A DNA stretch of 43,405 nt from Acanthamoeba lenticulata. Taxonomy: Eukaryota; Discosea; Longamoebia; Acanthamoebidae. How positions within the stretch are numbered: the first letter of the stretch is position 1; every line of letters starts with the position of its first letter. The DNA lies in the NCBI GenBank assembly GCA_002179805.1, contig NAVB01000368.1:1-43405 (forward strand). The letters are read 5' to 3'. The notes beneath the pieces are model-generated. The model searched no databases and was not told where the DNA came from. It saw only the letters and a list, made by a program, of their open reading frames with translations. Below are positions 1-12,128 of this stretch, piece after piece. A program made the position numbers and the translations under genes.

Positions 1-20
1 TGAGGCAGGACCAGAGTTAC

Positions 21-251
21 CTCGCTGGCCAGCGCGGCCATGTCATGGTGGACCTTGTCGAAGGAAGTGTCAGCGGAGAAGCCCATGAGAGTGCGCAGTT
101 GTGCGGCGGTCTCTTCGGCAGCGGCCTCCAGCGTGAGCGCGAAAGCCACGTGAAGGCTGAGCGGCGAGATGAGCACGTTGTTGTTGTTGTTGTCATCTTC
201 GGTCATCTTGGTCAAGATCTTGTGCGCCATCGTGGTGCTTGCTTGCGCCAT
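21..251 (-). CDS. Serpin family protein, 5' exon (partial)
   Basis: The first exon reads from an ATG at 251 down to a GT donor at 20-19 and is exactly 77 codons. The protein contains NNNNVLISPLSLHVAFALTL followed by an EAAAEETAAQLRTLMGF segment. This is the N-terminal helix A/B signature of serpins (the 'N.l.SPlS...al.m...GA.g.Ta.ql' pattern). No signal peptide is visible, so a cytosolic (clade B-like) serpin is likely. A second Met eight codons in is a possible alternative start. The reactive-centre loop lies beyond the left edge, so neither protease specificity nor inhibitory capacity can be judged. The gene lies 135 bp downstream of the SMYD4-like gene on the same strand. Confidence 0.85.
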
Positions 252-386
252 GTTGAGTTTTTTCGTTCTTGCTTGTGCTACGACCGCGTTGTGTTCCGGA
301 CGAATAAACCGGGACCCATTTTTAAAGCATTTTTATGGGGCGAGTTTCTATTCGGTGAAGCCCCGACATTGCTCGCATTCTTTCTT

Positions 387-3109
387 TTATTTTTGTTTGT
401 GGGCGAAGATTGCTGCTCGCAGTTGGCGCAACTCCACAAAGACGCGCCGCTGGCGTGAAGAAGCCCTCCTCGCACCTTCTTCAAGCAGTGACGCCTCGCC
501 ATCTCCTTCTTCGTCACAGACCGGACCAGCCAACACCGCCCACACGCGCTCTGCCTTGTCAAGGGCGGCCTCGGCTCGTCGCTGGAGCGACTCGGCTTCT
601 ACTCGTCGTCGTCTGCCCTCGTCTGGTTCCTGCCGGCGCAGCTGCTCCAGGGCGTGCAGCCAGGCCTGGGCCAGCTTGGCGTACTGGTCGGCCAGCTCGA
701 AGGAAAAGGCCGGAAAGACCGACTCGAGCACCGCGACGGCCCGCTCGAGCTCGGCCGCGGCCTCGGCGAAGCGGCCCAGCCGCGCGTGGGCCTCGGCCAG
801 CGCGTCGTGTGTGCGGCCGAGCTCGCGGTGGAGCGGGTGGAGATGCGCCGCCCGCAAGCGCAGCGCGTGGGCGAGGCTCTGCGTGGCCCGTTCGAGCGCG
901 GCTGCGTCGGCGTCGCCCTCAGCGCCGTCCAACACGCGGCGCGCCCGGTCGTAAAACTCGCGGGCGAGCTTGACTTCGCGCTGCATCGTACGCAGGTCGA
1001 CCGCGGCATGGCCGCTGCGACCGCAGCGCACGGCAAAGTCGCCCCGCTGGAGCTGGGCCGGGTCGATCCGCAGCTCCTCGGTGCAGCCCTCGGCGCCGCA
1101 CACGAGGTAGTCGTGGCCTACCGTCGCCGCCTCGCCCGGCGCGCTGCAGGCCGGACAGCGACAGTCGAAAAAATACTGCTGCTCAAGGGCCTGCTGCCGC
1201 TGCTCGCGTGCGGGCATGTGTGCCACATGAGGCCCGTAGCAGTTGAACACTTCCGCACCCCGGGCGATGTCCTCGCACGCCCTGCCGTGCGCACGGCTGC
1301 CTTTAGCGCTTGCATTGCTGTTGTTGTTCGAGGAGGCATCACGTACCGGATGGTGAGGACGCGGCCGTCGTAGTTCAGGACCGTGTTGGGCCGGCACGAG
1401 TGGTTGAACAGGCTGCCCGTGGCGTACATGGCCTCGGCCACCCGCCGCTGGACCACCGTCGCCGCCGCCATCTTGTCGACATCATCGCCGTCGGCGTCGT
1501 CGTCAGCGTCGGCGATTTCGTAGATGGCGTAGACGTTGGTGTGGGTCTGGCAGAGGTGGCGGAAGAGCAGGTCGACGTCGAACCAGTCGGCCCATGCCGC
1601 TCGCTTGTCGGCCCAGGCCTGTGTGACGACGCAGTACCGCGCGTACTCGTCGAGCGTCTCCCGCGGCAGCTCGGCTGCGTGTGTCAACAGCGAGTTGATG
1701 TCGTCATAGTCCGCGCGCCACTCCAAAGCGTCCTGGTGCCTCGTCGTTTCAGCTTGCTCTGTTCGTTGGTGGCGCCGCATGAGGACCCGCGCGGCCAGCA
1801 CGAGCAGCGTGGGGGCCACCTCGAAGAAGGCGTCCCCGCACTCGCTGGCGTGGTACGCGGCGGCGGCCTCGTCCCGACACTGCTCCGAGCAATAGCGCGC
1901 CCAGCCGCACTGCCCGCGGCACCTGTAGGTGTCGACAGTTTGTTAGCAAAGGATTTCTCTTGAGGAAGCAGCGTGTGCGTCGGTGGTGAATGAATACGGG
2001 ATGAGCACCGCCTCGCGGGTGAAGCAGTGGTGGCAGTGCGTGCGCTCGAGCGGCCGGAGCAGGACGGCCGCGTAGGCCTCCTCGTGCATCACGGCCTCGC
2101 CGGCCTTGACGTCTCGCGCTGCCACGATGTAGCGCCCGGCCGGGCCGGAGCTTTGCCGCATCTCGATGGCATCCGAGGCGTGCGCGATCCGCGGGTTGGG
2201 CAGCATGCCGAGCCTTGGCCTGGCGCCTTGCTTTGGCTTCTGCTTCTGGTTTGGCTCTTCCTGCTTTTGCTTCTGCTCGGCCTGGGCCACCTCCTGCGCC
2301 AGCTGGGCCCTGACGGGCTTGAGGCTGGCGTCCTGCGCGCGGCCCCCACGATGCATGGCCAAGTCAGATTTGAGGCCAAAAAGGGCTTGACGATTGTCCA
2401 GTGCGGCAACCACCTGTGGCAGCCGGGCCTCGACGAGCTCGAGCGCCCGCCAGAGGTCGACGAGCGCGCGCGACGGCTGGCGCAGGCGCAGGCGACAGTT
2501 GCCCCGCCGCTGGAGCAGCTTGAACAGCTTGTCCTCGGGGTACCCTGCCCTGTTCCAAACGCGGGTGTGGGTGAGTGGTCTGCGAGCCGTTGTGCACGAC
2601 GGGCTTGGACCGCACCGCTGAGCTCGGTCGCAGTCATGGGCGGCCTCGGCGTAGCGCGCCTGCTGGTAGAGCACAGCGGCTCGGTTGGCGTAGACCAGGC
2701 CGTCCAGGCCCGCCTGCTGCGCTGCGGGCGGCGCGCCGCACAGCGACTCTGTGTAGGCGCGTAGAGCACGCTCGAGCAGCTGGGCCTGCCGCTGCTGGAG
2801 GTCGCCTTGGCGCGTCTGGCGCTGGGCCGTGAGCCACTGGCCGTACAGCTCGTCTCCCTCCTGTTTCCGCTGCAGTGCGGCCTGCACGTTGCCGCTCGAG
2901 GTAGAGGCAAGGGAGGAGTAGAGCGTGTCCCTGATCAGCGAAACAGTGTCGCCACTCGCCCAGCTAGAAGGAAAATCTGTTCCCGTGTCGAGGCGAAGAT
3001 GCTCGATTTGTGCATCAGACAGGCGAAAGTGTGAAGAAACACAAGCAAAGGCACGCTTAATGGCCTCTCGATACGGTCGGGCTGGCTCGCGTACCTCCTG
3101 CACCTCCAT
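387..3109 (-). CDS. SMYD4-like TPR / MYND / SET-domain protein
   Basis: Probable SET-domain lysine methyltransferase. Four exons join in frame: 3109-2611, 2544-1998, 1922-1347 and 1296-387, giving about 843 aa, close to metazoan SMYD4. An N-terminal TPR region (ANRAAVLYQQARYAEAAHDC, then KLFKLLQRRGNC...) is followed by the start of SET (GRYIVAARDVKAGEAV). Next comes an inserted MYND zinc finger (HCHHCF ... CGWARYCSEQC). The SET core has GSLFNHSCRPNTV and EVFNCYGPH, and the post-SET cysteines are FFDCRCPAC. C-terminal helical TPR-like repeats follow. The NHSC and NCYGP motifs needed for cofactor binding are present. The start is MEVQEV at 3109; reading further upstream meets only a TTG. It is divergent from the nucleotidase gene, with a 211-bp shared promoter region. 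Confidence 0.9.
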
Positions 3110-3320
3110 CTTGCGCCTAAAGAAAAGGCAAGGAATTGTTTTGCCCAAAGGGAAAAAGCCTTTTCGCTGCGATCTTCATATTCGAGTGCCCATCATTCGA
3201 TCTGTGCGCTCGTACTTTGTCGTGCGCTCGGTCCCAAACACAACTCTTCGCCCTCGTGTGTTTCGGTTCACGTCCTCCATCCCTTCAAGCTTCTCAGCCC
3301 GCTTCAGTTCCAGCTACAAT
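3110..3320. promoter_or_regulatory. Divergent promoter region between SMYD4-like and bisphosphate nucleotidase genes
   Basis: The 211-bp spacer separates two opposite start codons. It holds pyrimidine-rich tracts just before the nucleotidase ATG. No TATA box or named operator could be assigned. Confidence 0.4.
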
Positions 3321-4649
3321 ATGTCTTCCCCCTCGTCAACGTCTTCATCGCTCCCGTTCGCCCAGGAGCGACAGGTCGCTCTGGAAGCCGTCATTGGTGC
3401 CTGCCAGCTTGTGCGCCGCGTTCAGGCCGGCCTGGTCTCGCAGGAGACCCTTGAGAAGCGTGACCGCTCGCCCGTCACGGTGGCCGACTACGCCGCGCAG
3501 GCCCTCATCGTGCACCGCTTGACCCAGCACTTCCCCGCCTATCCCTTCATCGCCGAGGAGTCCAGCGGTGAGCTGCGCCGCGAGGGGAAGGAGGAAATGC
3601 GTGCCAGGCTGCTCGAGCACGTCCACGCCGTCATCCCGGCCATCCAGGATGAGGCCGCCCTGCTCGCCCTCATCGATCGCGGCGGCAGCGGCAAGCAGTC
3701 CCAGCAGGAAGGCGCCGAGCCCAAGTCGCCCTCGGGCCTCTGGTGGACGCTCGACCCCATCGGTCCGTCGTGAGAACCGCTTTGGGGGTTTGGTGTCGGT
3801 TGCTATGCCCATGACTGACTCAATGGCGGGAGGACAGACGGCACGCTCGGGTTCCTCAGGCGCGAGCAGTACGCCATCGCGCTGGCGCTGATGCAGGACA
3901 ACGAGCCCGTGCTTGGCGTGCTCGGCTGCCCTGCCCTGCCCCACAACCTCGCCGACGCCTGTACCGGCCCCGCCGCCCTTTCTCCTCTTTCCCTCAATGC
4001 CCACTTTTTATGCGCTGACGGCTGACGTCGGTGGGTCGCCAGCGTCGCCCGTGGGCTGCGTGCTGGTGGCGGTGAAGGGCCAGGGCTGCTTCATGCGCGA
4101 CGCGTCCGAGGAGGCAACGGCCGAGACTCGCGTGTCGACGTCGCCCGTGACGTCGCCGCAGGAGGCCAACTTCACCGAGAGCGTTGAGGCCTCGCACTCT
4201 TCGCACGATGTGAGCAAGCACATTGCCGAGCGGCTCGGAGTCACCGCCGCCCCGGTGCGCATGGACAGCCAGTGCAAGTACGCCATCGTGGCCCGCGGCG
4301 ACGCGTCCATCTACCTCCGGTTGACAAGGTCCTTGCATGTCCTGTGGCGGTGGCTTAAACCCGTTAAGGACGAGAAAGCGAGATGGACTTACGGTGAAGC
4401 GCGTGCGCGTGTGCGTGATGATGATGCAGTTCGTCGTATGCGGAAAATATTTGGGACCACGCGGCGGGCGCGCTGGTGGTGAAGGAGGCCGGTGGGGAGG
4501 TGACCGACTTGGAGGGCAAGCCGTTGGACTGGTCCCACGGCAAGAAGCTGTCCCACAACAAGGGCGTGGTGGCCACCAACGGCAGGCTGCACGGTGAGGT
4601 CCTTTCGGCCATCCGTGCGGTGCTCCAGAATGACTCTGGCCGGCTCTAA
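3321..4649 (+). CDS. 3'(2'),5'-bisphosphate nucleotidase (SAL1/HAL2/MET22 family)
   Basis: Inositol-monophosphatase-superfamily enzyme expected to hydrolyse 3'-phosphoadenosine 5'-phosphate (PAP) to AMP and phosphate in sulfur assimilation and turnover. Exons 3321-3762, 3838-3960, 4043-4328 and 4430-4649 join to 1071 nt (356 aa), the usual SAL1 length. Visible motifs are DRSPVTVADYAAQALI (substrate region), FIAEES (metal-ligand Glu), and DPI|DGTLGFLR split by intron 1 (the metal-binding DPIDGT loop). The C-terminal WDHAAGALVVKEAGGEVTD carries the last metal-binding Asp. All catalytic ligands are intact. The DPIDGT-GF-R form plus the size favours a PAP phosphatase over plain inositol monophosphatase. 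There is no obvious targeting peptide. Confidence 0.92.
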
Positions 4650-4914
4650 TCTCCGGACAACCTCGTCGTGTTGTTCACGCAACAACCGCTGTTCGGGCTC
4701 GGAAAAACCGCCACCAAAACCGTGTGGAAGGCCTAAAGTGGCCCTTTTGCTCCTTTGTGCCGAGTGGCTGTGATCCGGGGATTGCCTCCTGGTCCCGCGG
4801 GGCTCTCCCTGCAACACCGTGACGCTGGGTGAGAAGTGGAAGTTCCCCCTCTTAGAGCACCTGAGCGAAAGGAAAGCCACAAGCTAGCGGTTTCCGCGGT
4901 GGGGGCGGATTAAG

Positions 4915-7582
4915 ATGGAAGCGCAAGTTTGGGGATGCGACAAGTCTAAACCGCCCCGAAAAGAACGAAAAAAGCTTGCCCTCACGCCAGATTTGGTCTC
5001 CGCTGCGCTGCCTGAGGAAGAACTCGACCAAAATCTTTCGGTTCAGCTCCTTCCCTCTTTTTTCGTTGCATCTGCAATTCAGCAGATCCTTTACAGATCC
5101 CGATTTAAGTCCCCATTTTTCATTTCATTACAATGTGTGGGCTGTGCCCATCGTTCGCAAATCATCGTCGCTACTTTCAGAACGCGTCAAGCGTCGCTGC
5201 AGGGCACGCGACTTTTATTTTTAATCTCCCGCGAACGACACGAGGCGGCACAAGGCTCACGTGCGAACCCGCCCCGTGTTGTGTGGTGTGCGTGCGCAGC
5301 GCGTCGATGCGGTGTTGGCGACGGTCGAACAACCACTCCACCGGCGGCGTGACCGCAAGAGCTTTGATCAGGTCGTGGCTCGACTGGCCCAGCCGCAGCT
5401 GTTGCACCACAACAACAAGCAGCTGCGCGGGCGCGCGCTGGACTGCCTCGAGCAGATCGTCCGCATCTGTCAGCTCGAGAACGACGCCAAGGCGGCCGCC
5501 GCGGCCACTGCCGCCACCATCCTCGACGAGAAGAAGGACGAAAAGGTGGAGCAGGATAACGACGTAGACAAGAATGTCAAGCCCGTTGAAGACGATGAAG
5601 ATGATGATGGAGATGACGACGACAACGATGACGAGGGCGAGACGTATGGACGCGCCGAGGATGGAAGCGGAGGCGGCGATGATGGTGGAGGCGAGGATGA
5701 CGAAGAGGCCGACGACGAAGGTGATGGCCCTGCGGGCACCAGTGGCGAGCCGCTGAGCGACGAGGTCGAGCGGCTGGGCATCTGGTGCACCGCGCCCGGC
5801 GAGATGCCGCGCCTCATCAAGTGCGCGCCCTCCCTCTCCCCGTCTCCACCCTGGCCTCATTTTCTTTTCTCACGTGTTGATGCAATCGGTCGCATAGGGA
5901 GAAGGACTGGGCCAGCACGCCGCTGGGCCCGATCACGCAGTGGCCAAACACCCTCAAGATCGCACTCGCCATCTGCCTCTTCACCCGTTTCCCCTTTGTA
6001 CGCTCGCACACATTCTCAAGGCTCCTCTCGTGTCGGCAACAAAGAATGCCAGGCACTGACTGATGTTCTGCTGTTCGATGGACAGGTGATCTTCTGGGGC
6101 CGAGACTACCGCATGTTGTACAATGACGCCTACAGGCTGATCATGGGCAACAAGCACCCGCGCTACTTTGGCGAGCCCTACGCCGAGTGCTGGCCGACCA
6201 TGTGGGCGGAGCAGAACCTGGACGAGGTGGTCAAGTCGTCCCGGGCCAACTGGTTCGAGGACCAATTCTCGCCGATCGACCGCCACGGCTACATCGAGGA
6301 GGTCTACTTCACGTCGTCCTACAGCCCGCTCTTCATGGACGACGGCTCCGTGGGCGGCCTCTTTACCATTGTCTCCGAGACCACAAACCGCGTCATCGGC
6401 GAGCGCCAGCTCCGGGCCATCCGCGACTTGGCCGCGTCGGGCGCCGGCGCCAGCACGGCTCGGGACGCCGTTCGCATCGCCGCCGAGGTGATCGCCACCA
6501 CTGGCAAGTACGTGATGCTCTTCCTTGGCCATAGTCCTGCCTGGTCTTGGTCCTGACCCAGGCGGGCTGGGACAGGTGGGACATCTCGTTCGCCAATATC
6601 TACCTGCTGGACGAGCGCGCCCGGCGGGCGATCTTGGCTGAGACCGTGGGCCTCGAGAAGGGCTCGCTCCTATGCCCGCAGATGGTCACCCTCTTCCGCA
6701 TGAAGCAATCGTACGCCTCATTGTCGTTGTCGTCATCATCTTTGCTCGCCTCCTCGCTCACGCTGGCGTTGCGCCGCTCTGCAGGGACAGCGAGGACAGC
6801 CGGAGCGAGGACGACCGCGAGGAGGAACAAGGCGGCTTCTGGATCTCGTTCTTCAACGAGGTCGTGCAGAAGAAGTCGTCTCAGTTCCTCGACCTCGTCC
6901 AGTTTGGCAGCGAAGTCCCGCCCTGCAGCGCCTGGAACGAGAGCCCGAGGTCGTGCGTGATTCTGCCGATGATGTCTCGAACGGACGCCGAGAAGGTGGT
7001 GGGCATCCTCGTGGCCGGTGTCAACCCTCGCCACGAGCTCGACGACAATTACAAGTTCGTGGCCTCACAACATACCAGGAATGTGTGGAATGCTGATTGT
7101 TTTATTTGCAGGATTTTCTTCAACCTGTTCTCGGGCCATGTGGCCTCGATCATCACGACGGCGACGGCCCGTGAGGAAGAACGCAAGCGGGCCGAGGCGC
7201 TGGCCGAGCTTGATCGGGCCAAGACGATCTTCTTCTCCAACATCTCGCATGAGTTCCGCACGCCGCTCACCCTCATGCTGGGCCCGCTCGAGGACCTCCT
7301 CGACCAGGCCGAACTGCATTCCGAGAAGGAACAGCTGACGCTGATCCACCGAAACGTCTTGCGGCTGTACAAGCTGGTCAACTCGCTGCTCGACTTCTCG
7401 CGCCTCGAGGCCGGCCGCGCCCGCGCGGTCTACGAGCCCGTGGACCTGAGCACCTTTACACAGGACCTGGCCTCCATCTTCCGCTCGGCCACCGAACGCG
7501 CCGGACTCGAGCTCCGCGTCGAGTGCCAGGAGCTCGAGCAGCCGGTCTACGTAGACAAGGACATGTGGGAGAAGATCGTGCT

Positions 7583-7613
<31 letters not shown>

Positions 7614-10600
7614 ATGCACGGCCATATCCGCATTGCCCTCGGTCCGGTGGCCGAGGGCCAGGTGGAGCTGGTGGTGGAGGACACGGGGATCGGAATCCCG
7701 ACAGAGGAGCTGCCCATGCTGGGCAAGCGGTTCCACCGGGTGCAAACGCCCGGCGGGCGGTCGCACGAGGGGACGGGGATCGGGCTGGCGATGGTGTTTG
7801 AGCTGGTGCGGCTGCACGGGGGCACGGTCTCGGTCGAGAGCCAGCTCGGCCACGGTACCTAAATCCACCCATCATGCATCATCCGTCGTAGTCACGCCTA
7901 TGGCGCTAGAGTGATCTCATGTGCTCGTCTCGTGCAGGCGCAACGTTCCGGGTTCGAATCCCGTTCGGGATGGAGCACTTGCCCTCGAGTCAGATCAAGC
8001 GCATCGTGCGGACGATCCCGCCCTCGTTCGCGGCTGGCGCCGTCGGACCTCCAGCGACTACCGCAATGGTGGCGCCGACGAGGCAGCCCCCGCCCGCGGG
8101 CGCCGTTTCGTTCACGCCAGTAGGCACGCCCGGAACGGACCTCACGCTGCCCGAAGACCCTTCACACTCGTTTGCCGACGCGCGGCACTACTCCAAGACG
8201 GCCTCGTGGTGGCTTCCATCGTTGCCCATCGCAAGCTCGTCCTCGTCGGGCGTCTCGCAGCACTCGGCCTCATCGGCCTCGGGCTCGTCCACTATGTCGG
8301 CAGCGTCCTCGGCCTCGTCATCTTCATCGTCCTCGCCTGTCCGGTCCTACACGACGTCGCCGACGACGGGCTCACCGGAGATGCCCTCGTCGCCCCGCTC
8401 GCGCACGTCGTCCTCCTTTGCCGTCCTTTCGTCCTCCTCCGACCGGCAGTCCAAGCGGCGCCACAAGAAGCGGGCCAAGGACAACAAGGCGCGGATCCTG
8501 CTGGCCGACGACAACTTCGACATGCGCGAGTACGTGGCGCGCCTTCTCAGCTCCAAGTACGAGGTCATCAGCGTCTCCAACGGTATGTGCCGGGCCTTTC
8601 AGCAGCAATTGCATTCTTGGCATTCTTCAAAGTGCCAACGTCACCGTGGTGCAGGTTTGGAGGCGCTGAGCATGCTGCGATCGAGCCCCAAGCTGGTGGA
8701 CCTGGTGCTGACGGACGTGATGATGCCGTTCCTCGACGGGTTCGGCCTGCTCAAGGAGATCCGCGCACGCGAGGAGACGCGCACGCTGCCCGTCATCATG
8801 CTCTCGGCGCGCGCCGGCGAGGAGGCCAGCACAGAGGGCCTGGCCGAGGGAGCGGACGACTATCTGATCAAGCCCTTCACAGCGCGCGAGCTCCTCTCCC
8901 GCGTGGCCTCTCACCTCAAGATGGCCCGCATGCGCATGGAGGCCGCCAACACGGAACATGCCCTCCGCATGGAGGTCCACGACGTGCGCGAAAGGCTGGA
9001 GCGCATCCTGGCTTCCATTCAGGACGCCGTCGTCTCGCTCGACTCGCGCCTCCGCTACGTTTTTGTCAACTCCAACGCCGCCGTCCTGCTCGGCGCCAAG
9101 AAAGAGGGTATGCCTTTTATTTCTATTTCTTTCTTTTTATTATGTATTTATGTATTCATTTTCTTATCTCGGCATGTCGATACAGACATGATTGGCCACA
9201 ACGTGTGGCGATTTATGGTCGACACCGAGGACCGACTCGTGCGGCGCAACCTCGAGCGCGCCGTGAAGGAGCGCATCGACCTCGTGTTCGAGTACTACTA
9301 CGCGGCCCGCGATCGCTGGTACGAGAGCCGCATCTACCCGGGCTCCGATGGCGGAGCCACGATCTATACGATCGACGTGACGGCACGCAAGAAGTCCGAG
9401 CAGCGGCTGTCGCTGCTTGCCCAGGTCGGACGCTTGATGGCCGTGAGCGTCGATAGCCACTTGCCGACCCTGCTGGCCGAAGCGCAGAACATCATCGCCG
9501 GCTCGCTGGTCGCCGACTGGAGCGTGCTGGACCTCGTCGGGCCCAGCGGGGCCCTCCAGCGCATCGCCACGCCCCACGCCCCGGTCCACCTGTGGACGCT
9601 CCACAAGATCTCGCCCAGCGGCAGCAGCGAAGCTGAGAGCAAAGGTGGCGACAGCGGGGAGGGGACCGTCGTCGTGGCGCCGCGCAAGAACTTCGTCCGC
9701 GAGGTCGAGCTGTGCAATGGCGAGGTCGTCGGGATCGAGTGTGCCCTGCCCAAGAGCGACAACTTCGTGCTGTGCCTCCTGCAGGGCCACGGCAAGGTCT
9801 TTGGCACGTGGGTATTCACGCGCCAGTCCTTCCTCAACAGCCATTACATGGTACGATCCCCGTCAATCATGCTTGCCTAGAAAAGAATCTTTTTAATAAA
9901 TAAATAAATAAATCTTATTTATTTGTGGCGCAGGACGAGGACCGGGCGGTGTGCGAGGAACTGGCGCGACGAGCTGGAATGGCGATCGACAATATCCGGC
10001 TTTACCGCGCGGCCGAAAGCGCCAACCTGGCCAAGGACCACTTCCTCGCGGCGCTGTCGCACGAGCTGCGCACGCCGCTCACGCCCGCGCTCCTCCTCTC
10101 CGAGGCCCTCCTCGGTACTTTCTGCCACAACATCGATCATTCGGGTCCTTTGAGAGCTCACCATCTGCTGGCCTTGGGCGTGACAGGCGAGGGACTGCCA
10201 CCGCATGTGGAAGAGAACGTGCGGATGATCCGCGAGTCGGTGGAGCTTGAGGTGCAGCTCATCGACGACCTGCTCGACCTCACCAAGATCTCCCGGTACG
10301 TTCTCTAGCGGCTCAGCGTCGCGCATGGCTGGGCGTTGGAGGCTGACGCCGCAAGCGTGTATCATTTGACGCAGAAATAAGCTCAAGCTGCACCTGCAAG
10401 AGGTGAGCGTGCACGAGCTGGTGAATCGCACGCTCCAGATTGTGGCGCACGAGATTGGCGTCAAGAAGCTGCGCGTTTCTATGAACCTCGGCGCCACCTT
10501 TGACCGGCTCACGGGCGATCCGGCCCGTCTCCAGCAAGTGCTCTGGAACATCATCAAGGTATTTATTTTTCCTTTTATTATTGTTTATTTCAAATCATTT

Positions 10601-11921
10601 TTGTAACATAAAAAAAAAACAAAAAACAGAACGCGATCAAGTTCACGCCAGAGGGCGGCGCCATCACCATCCGCTCGGCCAACTATGAGGAAGACGAAGA
10701 GGACACCACGGCCGCTACGCCCGGCGGATCGTCCCCGTCCAAGCAAAAGGAGCGCAGCGGCAGCCGCATCAAGTCGGCGGAGGCCGTGGGAGGGAGCGGG
10801 ACGACGCCGTCGCGGCGACGACGAATGCTGCGGGTGGAGATCACCGACACAGGCATCGGGATAGAAGGTCACGTCATTCCGCACCTGTTCCGCGCCTTTG
10901 AGCAGGGCGATGCCTCCATCACGGTCCGGTTCGGCGGCCTTGGCCTCGGCCTCGCCATCTCCCGGTACCTCATCAGACTCCTTTCCCTTCCCAGTCTAGT
11001 GCCGCTTCTCGTCCATGTCTCACGCGTTGGTTACGTCAGATCGTTCGTGGAGATGCACAAGGGCCGACTACAGGCCTTCAGCGAGGGCAAGAACTGCGGC
11101 GCCACCTTCACCGTGCTTTTGCCAACGGTACATGCTCTGCTTTTTCACGTCCTATTGCCCAGCTGCTGTGCGGTGCGGCTGACACGTACGTGCGATGGGA
11201 CGGCAGTTGGACGAGACGCTAACAACGACGCCAACGACCTCGGGGACGCCGACACCGACAGGCGAGCGAGCGCAGACGCCCACGCCGCCGACGTCGCCGT
11301 TTGTGCTTCCGCCGACGCCGTCGGTGGCCGACCTGCAGACGATGCCTACGGCCCTGCTCCCGCTCCCACAGGCCGTGGCTTCGCCGGCGACGCTCGAGGC
11401 CACGGGCGCTCCGGCGACGGTCCCGCTGACGGCGCCCACGGCGCTCAAGGTCCTACTGGTGGAGGACAACAAGAGCACGCTCATGATCATGTCGCGCCTC
11501 CTGCGCCAGAAGCTCAACTACACCGTTGTCGTCGCGTCATCGGTTGCCGACGCCCTGCGCGTGGCCGACGAGGAACAGGGACTATTCGACCTCGTCATCA
11601 GTGACATCGGCCTGCCCGATGGCACGGGTCTGCAGCTCATGGTGGCCCTGAAGGCCAAGTACAACCTGCGCGTACGTCATCCCTTGCGACCGCCTTTTTT
11701 TACATTTTATTTTCGTTTTATCGACGATCCCGAGGGAAGAGTGATCACTAACGTGTGCACGTTTGGTGGGCTCATCGATAAAGGGTATCGCGCTGTCGGG
11801 CTACGGAATGGAGGAGGACATCAAGCGCAGCCGCGAGGCCGGCTTCGAGCTCCACTTGACCAAGCCTGTCCACTTTGCCTCGCTCTCCTCCGCCATCCAC
11901 GCCATCTTCCAGAGCAGCTGA
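4915..11921 (+). CDS. Double hybrid sensor histidine kinase, tandem copy 1
   Basis: Multi-exon gene for a phosphorelay kinase with two complete kinase-receiver units. Domain order by nucleotide: N-terminal helices about 5300-5500; acidic linker about 5500-5760; PAS about 5930-6400 ([17 protein letters not shown]); GAF-like 6420-7060; HisKA1 with SHEFRTP (His codon 7248-7250); HATPase1 with [11 protein letters not shown] and EDTGIGIP; Ser-rich linker 8060-8450; REC1 with LADDN, phospho-Asp codon 8714-8716 and KPF; PAS2 about 8990-9400; GAF2-like to about 9980; HisKA2 with SHELRTP (His 10060-10062); HATPase2 with TDTGIGI and [10 protein letters not shown]; Ser/Thr/Pro-rich linker; REC2 with VEDNKS, Asp 11603-11605 and KPV. 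The first exon (4915-5040) is inferred from similarity of its end to exon 1 of copy 2. No transmembrane segment is seen, so it is probably a cytosolic sensor. All phosphotransfer residues are intact. Confidence 0.88.
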
Positions 11922-12128
11922 TTGGTGGCGAATTCGAATCATGCGGTTCGCCAGCGGAGAAATGTAAAGAATGCTGCGTTGCGGAAAGCGTGTGCAAAAT
12001 GCATTTTTGAGAATTGTTTACTATACTTGAAATTCTGTAGATTTTATGATTGTTCGCCCTTAACAACTAGCACGGGGAGCTCTAGAGTTGCAGGGCGCGG
12101 GAACACCGCGGTCACAAGTTTTCATGCC

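Noticed and set aside
387..1373. Long plus-strand open frames opposite the SMYD4-like gene
   Set aside because: Shadows of GC-rich coding sequence; only the minus strand gives recognisable SET and TPR motifs.
3110..3148. Upstream extension of the SMYD4-like start
   Set aside because: The extension would begin with TTG, not ATG, and adds no conserved residues.
7926..7975. tRNA-like B box GGTTCGAATCC at 7951-7961
   Set aside because: It lies inside the conserved [10 protein letters not shown] coding segment of kinase 1; no matching A box or cloverleaf precedes it, and copy 2 encodes the same residues with different bases.
8160..8670. Alternative long frames across the Ser-rich linker of kinase 1
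   Set aside because: Arg/Pro-rich products with no family pattern; the annotated frame connects HATPase1 to REC1.
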